Shown here in pieces: positions 35,472 through 42,291 of a stretch of 42,291 nucleotides of DNA. Below the pieces are notes generated by a model. That model saw only the letters and a program-made list of their open reading frames with translations, searched no databases and had not been told where the DNA came from. Position numbers and translations under genes: made by a program. Every line of letters begins with the position of its first letter. Position 1 is the stretch's first letter. This DNA comes from Thiomargarita sp. (GTDB lineage Bacteria; Pseudomonadota; Gammaproteobacteria; Beggiatoales; Beggiatoaceae), in contig DYNP01000020.1 in the NCBI GenBank assembly GCA_020721005.1, positions 1-42,291 of the forward strand. Direction: 5' to 3'.

Positions 35472-37136
35472 ATGAACAAGAAGTTATTAGCCATTGCCAT
35501 CAGTGTAACTTTGATGGGTATGAGCGGTTATGCTTATGCGCAAGAAGAAACTGTACCTGTTGAAGGAGATGTACTTGAGGAAACTGTAATTGGGGAAAAT
35601 GCTCCAGTTGGAGAGGAAGCGGTGGCCGAAGAAGTCACTCCAGTTGAAGAAGTGGTGGCCGAAGAAGTCACTCCAGTTGAAGAAGTGGTGACCGAAGAAG
35701 TTTCTCCAGTTGAAGAAGTGGTGACCGAAGAAGTTTCTCCAGTTGAGGAAGTGGTGACCGAAGAAGTTGCTCCAGTTGAAGAAGTGGTAGCCGAAGAGGC
35801 TGCTCCAGTTGAAGAAGTGGTGGTTGTGGAAGTCACTGTGGCGGTTGAGGAGACTAAAGGGGAAGTTGAAGTCGGAGGCAATCCTCATGAATATCCAGCT
35901 CAATGTGTAAATCCTGCAACAGGCGAATTGAAGCCCAATGCTGCCCAACATAAAGAATGCGCAGAAGCCGTTCAAGATTTGGGAGGTGATGCTGGCGAAG
36001 TTGTCATTATTGAAGGTGAAGAAGTTGTTGCCGAAGGTGAAGAGGCTGTTGCTGAAGGTGAAGCAGTCGTTGCTGAAGGTGAAGCAATCGTTGCTGAAGG
36101 TGAAGAGGTCGTTGCTGAAGGTGAAGAGGTCGTTGCTGAAGAAGCAGTGGTTGAGCCCAGCCTTGGTGAAGCAAGTGCCGAGGACATTGCGGCATTGGGA
36201 GCAGCAGAATTGGCAGCTTTACTCCCCGAAGAGCTTGCTCAATTGAGCGCAGTCCAAATTACGGCATTAAGTTTAGAAGCCATGGCAGGTTTGATGAGTG
36301 AACAAGTTCCCCATTTAACTGTGGAGGCTGTGGCAGGTTTCAGCGTAGCTCAACTGGATATGTTGTCAGATGCAGTGAAGTCTGCATTTACTGATGAACA
36401 ACGTCTTAACATGGTCGAATACATATTCCCACCTGTTTACCCAGCAGTTGAAGAAGTTGCTGAGGTCCCAGTGGAGAATGTGGAAGTGCCAGCAGTTGAA
36501 GAAGAAATTGCTCCTGTGGTTGTGGAGGAAGGGGCAGAAACCATTGTAGAAGAGCCCGCTGCAGTGGAAGAAGTTGAGGAGATAGAAGTCGTTGAAGAAA
36601 CAGAGCCAGTGGCAGAGGAATTGCCAGCATTAGGCGCAGTGGCTATCGGTCCCGAAGGTGAAGAATTAGCTACCTCCTCTGAAATAGAAGGTGGACTCAT
36701 TGTAGAGGGAGAATTGGCTGATACGGTGGCCTTGAGTGAAGAAGTGGAAGTCAGTGGCAGTATTGCAGTGGACCCAGAGCATGTTGAGAATTTAAGTGAT
36801 GTGGTGGTTTACGCAGCTTACATGCCTTTGGATGGCAGCTTGCCAGAGCCCATTTACTATATGTTGGATGAAAGTGGGGGCATTTCTTTATGGGACGGTG
36901 CTCCTGCCAGTTTAGTACCTTATATCCGCTTAGATGAGCCCAATGCCCAACTGAACGTGCTTATGTACAAGGGACACTTTGTTTTACCTGGCATTTTGAA
37001 TATTTCCTTCGGTTATCGTTTGATGGATGGCAGCTTAGTTATCAATGGCCAAACCATTGATGTCACGATTGAGGAAGACAGCGTGACTGAAGAACCCACT
37101 CCAGAAGAGCCTGCTCCAATTGATGAGGCTGCTTAA
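35472..37136 (+). CDS. Secreted Glu/Val/Ala-rich acidic repeat protein, paralogue A (unknown family)
   Basis: I do not recognise this 554-residue family. ATG 35472 follows GAGGAGATCAGT and opens a signal peptide (about 1-22, ending YAYA before QEE). The mature protein is extremely acidic. Residues 40-125 repeat an 11-residue unit (VEEVVTEEVSP and variants). Residues 136-167 are a conserved island, GNPHEYPAQC...GELKPNAAQHKEC, with two Cys. About 185-222 repeat EGEEVVA. Residues 235-314 are ten exact octads of the form [ST]xEQhxxL. A further Glu/Val stretch precedes a globular C-terminal region (about 387-536) with VVVYAAYMP, YYMLDESGGISLW, MYKGHFVLPG and FGYRLMDGSLVINGQ. The N-terminus predicts export; a surface, cation-binding or structural role is a guess. 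Confidence 0.75.
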   Translation: MNKKLLAIAISVTLMGMSGYAYAQEETVPVEGDVLEETVIGENAPVGEEAVAEEVTPVEEVVAEEVTPVEEVVTEEVSPVEEVVTEEVSPVEEVVTEEVAPVEEVVAEEAAPVEEVVVVEVTVAVEETKGEVEVGGNPHEYPAQCVNPATGELKPNAAQHKECAEAVQDLGGDAGEVVIIEGEEVVAEGEEAVAEGEAVVAEGEAIVAEGEEVVAEGEEVVAEEAVVEPSLGEASAEDIAALGAAELAALLPEELAQLSAVQITALSLEAMAGLMSEQVPHLTVEAVAGFSVAQLDMLSDAVKSAFTDEQRLNMVEYIFPPVYPAVEEVAEVPVENVEVPAVEEEIAPVVVEEGAETIVEEPAAVEEVEEIEVVEETEPVAEELPALGAVAIGPEGEELATSSEIEGGLIVEGELADTVALSEEVEVSGSIAVDPEHVENLSDVVVYAAYMPLDGSLPEPIYYMLDESGGISLWDGAPASLVPYIRLDEPNAQLNVLMYKGHFVLPGILNISFGYRLMDGSLVINGQTIDVTIEEDSVTEEPTPEEPAPIDEAA

Positions 37137-37194
37137 ATGCCTCAGGTGAATGAAAATGTTGTTTAACTAATCCACCTTTAAGTAAATCCCCATG

Positions 37195-37229
37195 AACCTG
37201 ACAGTTTTTAAAATGCTGTCAGGTTTTTT
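37195..37229 (+). terminator. Rho-independent terminator after acidic protein A
   Basis: AACCTGACAG (37195-37204) pairs perfectly with CTGTCAGGTT (37216-37225) and is followed by T6. It lies 58 bases after the stop, so the two acidic genes are probably transcribed separately. Confidence 0.9.
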
Positions 37230-37273
37230 AATGCTTACTTTGCGTACAATACCTATTTTGGTATGGTTAGAAG

Positions 37274-37369
37274 TTGGAGTAGAGGCTTTAGCCGGACAGC
37301 GGTAAGTTCTCCGTAATTTGAGTGTGTGGAGTAATACCTACCGCCGGCCGGCTAAAGCCTCCACTCCAA
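37274..37369. repeat. Palindromic element with 22-base arms
   Basis: The arm at 37274-37295 (TTGGAGTAGAGGCTTTAGCC and two more bases) is inverted at 37348-37369 with one mismatch. GCGGTA/TACCGC pairs extend the stem inward, giving a long cruciform-capable element between the two acidic protein genes. The remaining 300 bases up to 37672 contain other short GC-rich partial repeats and the promoter of gene B. Confidence 0.75.
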
Positions 37370-37593
37370 TGTACCTTAAGTCAATGGCGGTGCGGCCATC
37401 GCCTCCATTCCAACGCCGATGCCAATAGGATGGACTGATTAATCCGCCCATCCTACCGTACTATTCTGAAAATTCTTTACTTTATGAAATTTTAATGCGG
37501 AACAAAGAGTTATTTGAGATTTATGCGACAGAGTTGGCCATTATGCAACAGTCGATTGAGGATTTTCCTGAATAGCAATTAGGATTTTCCCAC

Positions 37594-37622
37594 TGGATAA
37601 TCCACAAGGGTTTAGCTATAAT
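37594..37622 (+). promoter_or_regulatory. Candidate sigma-70 promoter of acidic protein B
   Basis: TATAAT (37617-37622) is a perfect -10 box. TGGATA (37594-37599) is a four-of-six -35 at 17-base spacing. The start codon is 51 bases further on. Confidence 0.55.
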
Positions 37623-37672
37623 AAAAGGCATGAGTACAAAAACCGTACAAAAACTTTTTTGAGGAGATCAGT

Positions 37673-39715
37673 ATGAACAAGAATTTATTATCCGTAGCCA
37701 TCGGCGCTGCATTGGCCGGTTATATCGGTACTTCCAGCTTAGTATTCGCTCAAGAAGCAGAATCATCCTTGCCTGCAGATACTTCTATTGAAGGAACAGT
37801 GACCGGAGAGGCTGGGGACGTGGGTGAATCCGTAAGCACTGAAGAAGTTGCCGTCGAAGAGATTGCCGTTACTACTTCTGAAGAACCTGCTGTGGAAGTT
37901 GAAGTTGAAACTGAGGAAGCCACCACTGGCAATCCTCCTAAAGGCAATCCCCATGAGTATCCACCTCAATGCGTGCATCCAGTGAGCGGAGAGTTACAAC
38001 CTAATGCCGCACAACATGCCGTTTGCGCAGATGCTATTGCCGAACTCGGCGCAGAAGAGCCTGCAGCTGAAGGCGAAGTAATTCCTGTAGAAGGCGAAGT
38101 TGTGGCTGAAGGCGAAGCCGTCGTAGAAGAAGTGGTTGCCGAAGGCGAAGCCGTCGTAGAAGAAGTGATTGCCGAAGGCGAAGCCGTTGTAGAAGAAGTG
38201 GTTGCTGAAGGCGAAGCCGTTGTAGAAGAAGTGGTTGCCGAAGGCGAAGCCGTTGTAGAAGAGATCGCTATCGAAGGTGAAGCTGTCGCAGAAGAAGTAG
38301 TTGCTGAAGGGGAAGCCGTTGTAGAAGAAGTGGTTGCTGAAGATGAACCCGTTGCAGAAGAAGTGACTGCTGAAGTTGTTGTAGAAGAAGTGACTGTTGA
38401 AGAAGTGGTGGCAGAAGAACCAGTAGTTGAGGAACCTGCCCCTGAGCCTGTTCCCGTCAGTGAGCTCAGCTTGGAAACCATCGCTGCCATGACCCTTGCT
38501 GAAGTTTCTGCATTGACGCCTGAAGAATTGTCTCAATTGACTGCCGCACAGATGGGAGCATTAGCCGCCGAAGCTTTGGCTGGATTGTCTCCTGAACAGG
38601 TATCCAATTTAAGTGTGGAAGCAGTGGCCGGATTGACTGCTTCTCAATTGAGCGCTTTGCCAGAGGAATTGAAGGCTGCGTTCACTGATGAACAACGTCT
38701 GAGTATGGTGGAATTTATTTTTGCCCCAGTTTATCCAGCAGAAGCTGTGGTTGAAGAAGTTGCAGTCACTGAAGAAGCCGTTGCCGAAGAAGCAGCTCCT
38801 GAAGAAGAGACCGTAGCCGAAGAAGCAGCTCCTGAAGAAGAGACCGTAGCCGAAGAAGCAGCTCCTGAAGAAGAAGCCGTAGCCGAAGAAGAAGTAGCTC
38901 CTGAAGAAGAAACCGTAGCCGAAGAAGAAGCAGCTCCTGAAGAAGAAACCGTAGCCGAAGAAGCAGCTCCTGAAGAGGAAGCCGTAGCCGAAGAAATTTC
39001 TGATATTGCAGTTGAAATTGAAGTAGAATTGGCCAGCTTGGGATCCACTGCAGTCACCCCGGAAGGTGAAGAAGTGTCCACCGAAGCCGAAGTCGAAGCC
39101 GGCATGGTTGTGGGAGATGAAGTAGATGCTGCTGCCAACCTCGAAGAAGAAGTCGAAGTATTGGCGGGAGTAACCGTAGACCCAGCCCATGAAGAACAAG
39201 TGGTCGATGTGGTAGTGTATGCAGCTTACCTACCCCCCGGTTTGAGCGGCGCCATGATCTCCTACATGTTGAATGAGGATGGCGGCATTGAGTTGTGGAA
39301 TGATCAACCAGATAGCCTGGTTTCGTTCAAGAATTTAAAGGGCAAAGGTAAGGGCAAAAACAAACGTTTGCAAATGTCCTTATACAAAGGTAAGTTCATA
39401 TTGCCTGGCTTCTTACGAATCTTTGTCGGCTATCGTTTGGAAAATGGCATGATCGTCACCAACAGCCAACCTTTGGAAATCACAGTTGAAGAACCAGCAG
39501 TTGAAGAAGTTGTAGCTGACGAAGCTCCCGCTGAAGAAACTGCAGCCGAAGAAATCGTAGCTGACGAAGCTCCCGCTGAAGAAACTGCAACCGAAGAAGT
39601 GGTTGCTGACGAAGCTCCCGCTGAAGAAACTGCAGCCGAAGAAATCGTAGCTGACGAAGCCCCCGCTGAAGAAACTGCAACTGAAGAAGATGCCGCTTTA
39701 GCAGAAGCTGCTTAA
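37673..39715 (+). CDS. Secreted Glu/Val/Ala-rich acidic repeat protein, paralogue B (unknown family)
   Basis: This 680-residue paralogue of the gene at 35472 has the same plan. Its signal peptide (about 1-26, ending LVFA before QEAE) follows the same GAGGAGATCAGT-ATGAACAAG start context. The Cys island is at 91-122 (GNPHEYPPQC...GELQPNAAQHAVC). Eleven-residue repeats follow (VVEEVVAEGEA, residues about 135-225), then ten octads at 266-345 ending in the shared FTDEQRLSM, then a second 11-residue array (AEEAAPEEETV, about 365-445), the C-terminal domain at about 456-606, and a tail of 15-residue repeats (VADEAPAEETAAEEI). It differs from A mainly in repeat number and in a basic KGKGKGKNKR insert in the C-terminal domain. 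Coding repeats make long antisense frames that are not genes. Confidence 0.75.
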   Translation: MNKNLLSVAIGAALAGYIGTSSLVFAQEAESSLPADTSIEGTVTGEAGDVGESVSTEEVAVEEIAVTTSEEPAVEVEVETEEATTGNPPKGNPHEYPPQCVHPVSGELQPNAAQHAVCADAIAELGAEEPAAEGEVIPVEGEVVAEGEAVVEEVVAEGEAVVEEVIAEGEAVVEEVVAEGEAVVEEVVAEGEAVVEEIAIEGEAVAEEVVAEGEAVVEEVVAEDEPVAEEVTAEVVVEEVTVEEVVAEEPVVEEPAPEPVPVSELSLETIAAMTLAEVSALTPEELSQLTAAQMGALAAEALAGLSPEQVSNLSVEAVAGLTASQLSALPEELKAAFTDEQRLSMVEFIFAPVYPAEAVVEEVAVTEEAVAEEAAPEEETVAEEAAPEEETVAEEAAPEEEAVAEEEVAPEEETVAEEEAAPEEETVAEEAAPEEEAVAEEISDIAVEIEVELASLGSTAVTPEGEEVSTEAEVEAGMVVGDEVDAAANLEEEVEVLAGVTVDPAHEEQVVDVVVYAAYLPPGLSGAMISYMLNEDGGIELWNDQPDSLVSFKNLKGKGKGKNKRLQMSLYKGKFILPGFLRIFVGYRLENGMIVTNSQPLEITVEEPAVEEVVADEAPAEETAAEEIVADEAPAEETATEEVVADEAPAEETAAEEIVADEAPAEETATEEDAALAEAA

Positions 39716-39733
39716 AGACACTGTGCACTGACT

Positions 39734-39757
39734 CTGACAACCTAAAAAAGTTGTCAG
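39734..39757 (+). terminator. Hairpin after acidic protein B
   Basis: CTGACAAC (39734-39741) pairs with GTTGTCAG (39750-39757) around CTAAAAAA, 18 bases after the stop. No T-run follows. Confidence 0.6.
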
Positions 39758-39779
39758 ATGCACATCATTAAATGAATCA

Positions 39780-39811
39780 GGGACTGGGTCTATTGACCTG
39801 GTCCCTTTCTT
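39780..39811 (+). terminator. Rho-independent terminator after acidic protein B
   Basis: GGGACTGGGTC (39780-39790) pairs along its whole length with GACCTGGTCCC (39795-39805), including two wobble pairs, around a TATT loop, and TTTCTT follows. Confidence 0.8.
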
Positions 39812-39835
39812 ATGGTCCTCAATTTAAAGAAAAAC

Positions 39836-39957
39836 GTAGGGTGTGTTAGGCGCGTCTTTTGCGCCGTAACGCACCTGTACCAATTTTGACCATTTGATCG
39901 AGTATTTTTATTGAGTTGGGGCGCAAAAAAACACGCCCCACCCCAACCTACGCGGGC
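39836..39957. repeat. GTAGGGTG-type palindromic repeat
   Basis: GTAGGGTGTGTTAGGCGC near 39838 folds with GCGCCGTAACGCAC just downstream (core GGCGC 39849-39853 with GCGCC 39861-39865). A second hairpin pairs GGGGCG with CGCCCC near 39918-39937, and CCTACG near 39950 mirrors the opening CGTAGG. It is non-coding and fills most of the gap to the Rpn cluster. Confidence 0.65.
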
Positions 39958-39998
39958 TCCCATATTACGCCTTATGCGTTGAAAATTTTGAGCCAAAC

Positions 39999-40868
39999 TT
40001 ACAACCGTTTGATTTCCTCAACACTCAATCCCGTCTTCAACGCTATCGTTTCCACCTCCAAAACATCTAACAGACTGCGGGCAATTGCTTCTTTTGCCGA
40101 TTTTTCACCCTCATGACGACCTTTTTCTAAGCCAATTTGCTCGCCTTTGACAAATCCATCGTCGTGAGCAGTGTCGACTACACCTTTGATTTCCCAATAC
40201 GTTAATAAACTTTTTCGGTATTGTTCCAATTGTTCCCTGCTTAAATTCGCTTCTTCCAAAGTTGAAAATGCCTTCTCAAAAATCGGCTCTTTTAAAATCG
40301 TGGGGATATGATCAAAATTCTCCAAATTCTTTAGAAAATAGAGCCATTTATCGGAGCGGGTTTCTAATTCATCGGCCTGTTTGTTGAATAACGGCATTTG
40401 GAGGAAACTAAAATGCAGTTTCTCATAAAACAAGTCACCATCTTGGTCTTTAAGCGTGACCTCTCTCAACAATTTTTGTCTTTCTTCATTTTCGTCGTAT
40501 TTGAAATCCAAAATTGCAACGTAGTAAATTGCATTGAGTTTAAAATCCCATTCTCCTTTTTTGGCTTGATCGCGAATTGGAAAGGTTGAATAAAACAGGG
40601 CGCGATCTTTGAAGAAATGCAGTTTGGCCTTTTGCATTTCCACAATAAAATCTTCGCCCGTCACACTTTTGCAGTAAATATCAAAGATCGCTTTTCTTTC
40701 TACAGGCAAATCCGGTAAATTTTCGGGATTTTTGAATTGCAAATCCGCAATTTGGTGTTTGGGCGGCAGCAGTTGGTTGAGGAAATCGGTTAATAAATCT
40801 TTATTCCCTTCTTCACCAAATAATTTTTTGAAACCAAAATCTGTGTAGGGATTCAAATAACGTGACAT
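39999..40868 (-). CDS. Rpn family / PD-(D/E)XK nuclease family putative transposase, copy 1
   Basis: Rpn-type proteins are DNA endonucleases that promote RecA-independent recombination and are often annotated as transposases. The 289-residue protein starts MSRYLNPYTDFGFKKLFGEE, the family hallmark. The nuclease core is FDIYCK (Asp63) and FIVEMQKA (Glu77, Gln79). The C-terminal part is charged and helical, with one copy of EQIGLEKG before RHEGEKSAKEAIARSLLDVL and the end TGLSVEEIKRL. It is the most downstream of three tandem copies on the minus strand, separated from copy 2 by a 55-base spacer that is nearly the same as the next one. Confidence 0.9.
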   Translation of the reverse strand: MSRYLNPYTDFGFKKLFGEEGNKDLLTDFLNQLLPPKHQIADLQFKNPENLPDLPVERKAIFDIYCKSVTGEDFIVEMQKAKLHFFKDRALFYSTFPIRDQAKKGEWDFKLNAIYYVAILDFKYDENEERQKLLREVTLKDQDGDLFYEKLHFSFLQMPLFNKQADELETRSDKWLYFLKNLENFDHIPTILKEPIFEKAFSTLEEANLSREQLEQYRKSLLTYWEIKGVVDTAHDDGFVKGEQIGLEKGRHEGEKSAKEAIARSLLDVLEVETIALKTGLSVEEIKRL

Positions 40869-40923
40869 ACTTTTGTCCTATAAATGAGGGTTAAAAATAC
40901 GCGTTGAAAATTTTGAGCCAAAC

Positions 40924-41829
40924 TTACAATCGTTTGATTTCCTCAACACTCAATCCCGTCTTCAACGCTATCGTTTCCACTTCCAAAACGTCTAATAGAC
41001 TGCGGGCAATTACTTCTTTTGCTGATTTTTCACCCTCATGACGACCTTTTTCTAAGCCAATTTGCTCGCCTTCATGACAACCTTTTTCTAAGCCAATTTG
41101 CTCGCCTTTGACAAATCCATCGTCGTGGGCAGTGTCGACTACGCCTTTGATTTCCCAGTATGTTAATAAACTTTTTCGGTATTGTTCCAATTGTTCCCTG
41201 CTTAAATTTGCTTCTTCCAAAGTTGAAAATGCCTTCTCAAAAATCGGCTCTTTTAAAATCGCGGGGATATGATCAAAATTCTCCAAATTCTTTAGAAAAT
41301 AGAGCCACTTATCAGAGCGGGTTTCTAATTCATTGGCCTGTTTGTTGAATAACGGCATTTGGAGGAAACTAAAATGCAGTTTTTCATAAAACAAATCACC
41401 ATCTTGATCTTTAAGCGTGACCTCTCTTAGCAGTTTCTGTCTTTCTTCATTTTCGTCGTATTTAAAATCCAAAATTGCAACGTAGTAAATTGCATTGAGT
41501 TTAAAATCCCATTCTCCTTTTTTGGCTTGATCGCGAATTGGAAAGGTTGAATAAAACAGGGCGCGATCTTTGAAGAAATGCAGTTTGGCCTTTTGCATTT
41601 CCACAATAAAATCTTCGCCCGTCACACTTTTGCAGTAAATATCAAAGATCGCTTTTCTTTCTACAGGCAAATCCGGTAAATTTTCGGGATTTTTGAATTG
41701 CAAATCCGCAATTTGGTGTTTGGGCGGCAGCAGTTGGTTGAGGAAATCGGTTAATAAATCTTTATTCCCTTCTTCACCAAATAATTTTTTGAAACCAAAA
41801 TCTGTGTAGGGATTCAAATAACGTGACAT
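40924..41829 (-). CDS. Rpn family / PD-(D/E)XK nuclease family putative transposase, copy 2
   Basis: The 301-residue protein is almost identical to copy 1; visible changes include Asp to Asn in QA(D/N)ELETR and Thr to Ala in HIP(T/A)ILKEP. The catalytic residues Asp63, Glu77 and Gln79 are kept. The length difference comes from the C-terminal repeat: EQIGLEKGCHEG followed by EQIGLEKGRHEG, that is, two units. It is preceded and followed by matching spacers, so the array arose by tandem duplication. It looks intact. Confidence 0.9.
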   Translation of the reverse strand: MSRYLNPYTDFGFKKLFGEEGNKDLLTDFLNQLLPPKHQIADLQFKNPENLPDLPVERKAIFDIYCKSVTGEDFIVEMQKAKLHFFKDRALFYSTFPIRDQAKKGEWDFKLNAIYYVAILDFKYDENEERQKLLREVTLKDQDGDLFYEKLHFSFLQMPLFNKQANELETRSDKWLYFLKNLENFDHIPAILKEPIFEKAFSTLEEANLSREQLEQYRKSLLTYWEIKGVVDTAHDDGFVKGEQIGLEKGCHEGEQIGLEKGRHEGEKSAKEVIARSLLDVLEVETIALKTGLSVEEIKRL

Positions 41830-41884
41830 ACTTTTGTCCTATAAATGTGAGTTAAAAATACGCGTTGAAAATTTTGAGCCAAAC

Positions 41885-42291
41885 TTACAACCGTTTGATT
41901 TCCTCAACACTCAATCCCGTCTTCAACGCGATCGTTTCCACTTCCAAAACGTCTAATAGACTGCGGGCAATCGCTTCTTTTGCTGATTTTTCACCCTCAT
42001 GACGACCTTTTTCTAAGCCAATTTGCTCGCCTTTTTCTAAACCAATTTGTTCGCCTTTTTCTAAGCCAATTTGCTCGCCTTTGACAAATCCATCGTCGTG
42101 AGCAGTGTCGACTACACCTTTGATTTCCCAATACGTTAATAAACTTTTTCGGTATTGTTCCAATTGTTCCCTGCTTAAATTCGCTTCTTCCAAAGTTGAA
42201 AATGCCTTTTCAAAAATCGGCTCTTTTAAAATCGCGGGGATGTGGTCAAAATTCTCTAAATTTTTTAGAAAATAGAGCCATTTGTCGGAGC
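41885..42291 (-). CDS. Rpn family / PD-(D/E)XK nuclease family putative transposase, copy 3 (start beyond right edge)
   Basis: This is the C-terminal 134 residues of a third copy, open in frame to the end of the window (SDKWLYFLKNLENFDHIPAIL at the edge). The repeat has expanded to three consecutive EQIGLEKG units before RHEGEKSAKEAIAR. The end, GLSVEEIKRL, is the same as in the other copies. The N-terminal nuclease core lies outside the window, so it is not possible to say whether it is intact. Confidence 0.9.
   Translation of the reverse strand, partial: SDKWLYFLKNLENFDHIPAILKEPIFEKAFSTLEEANLSREQLEQYRKSLLTYWEIKGVVDTAHDDGFVKGEQIGLEKGEQIGLEKGEQIGLEKGRHEGEKSAKEAIARSLLDVLEVETIALKTGLSVEEIKRL

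Noticed and set aside
38100-38350. Regular 33-base repeats resembling a CRISPR or minisatellite array
   Set aside because: The repeats abut without unique spacers and encode the 11-residue VVEEVVAEGEA unit in frame inside a gene.
37994-38536. Long antisense frames opposite the acidic protein genes (also 35487-35975 and 38609-39199), rich in Phe, Asn and Ser
   Set aside because: They are the complement of GAA/GAG-GTT repeat codons, which yields few stops. They lack ribosome sites and signal-like starts, and the sense frames have coherent domains.

Overview
The window reads as chromosomal DNA of a gammaproteobacterium. The best guess is a filamentous sulfur oxidiser of the Beggiatoa/Thioploca/Thiomargarita type. 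This rests on gene content: aroQ-accB-accC, mlaDCB, a GlnB/GlnE-type glnA, erpA and meso-diaminopimelate MurE, together with a zinc-ribbon Ser/Thr kinase with TPRs, a two-partner-secretion exoprotein, a fibro-slime protein, tandem Rpn-type nucleases and many palindromic non-coding repeats. The genus is an inference; no 16S or other marker is present.

Layout. 1-4420 (minus strand) is a type I restriction-modification locus: hsdR, then a PIN-domain toxin with its antitoxin, then the first half of hsdS running off the left edge. The start of hsdS is present twice, once as a remnant directly behind hsdR and once directly behind the toxin, so the toxin-antitoxin pair looks inserted into the operon. 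4636-6819 (plus) carries rplU-rpmA followed by mlaD-mlaC-mlaB, without obg and without mlaFE. 7243-12321 (plus) has glnA, an alpha-glucan phosphorylase and a proline-rich exported protein. 12591-14961 (minus) is aroQ-accB-accC. 15110-18949 (plus) has a membrane Ser/Thr kinase and an M48 protease. 19498-23220 is a large secreted fibro-slime protein with two internal repeats and calcium-binding type-3 repeats, behind a long leader with a small upstream ORF. 23534-23893 is erpA.

24146-29710 (minus) is a shortened cell-wall cluster, murE-murF-mraY, followed by an unknown PD-(D/E)XK nuclease. About 1 kb between murE and murF is a tandem duplication of the murE 3' end together with a 270-bp palindromic element. 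29748-32528 (minus) is a TpsA-like exoprotein. 33076-34908 (plus) is glmS, which supplies glucosamine-6-phosphate to the same envelope pathway. 35472-39715 (plus) holds two tandem paralogues of a secreted, extremely acidic Glu/Val/Ala repeat protein with a conserved Cys-pair motif, ten exact eight-residue repeats and a conserved C-terminal domain. I do not recognise this family and consider it the most novel content. 39999 to the right edge (minus) contains three tandem, nearly identical Rpn/PD-(D/E)XK genes that differ by one, two or three copies of an eight-residue repeat.

Two themes link the regions. Envelope and surface functions dominate: lipid transport, fatty-acid synthesis, peptidoglycan precursors, and secreted repeat proteins. 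Local duplication is also frequent (hsdS start, murE tail, acidic proteins, Rpn genes), and it is accompanied by several families of inverted-repeat elements that sit mostly at gene ends.
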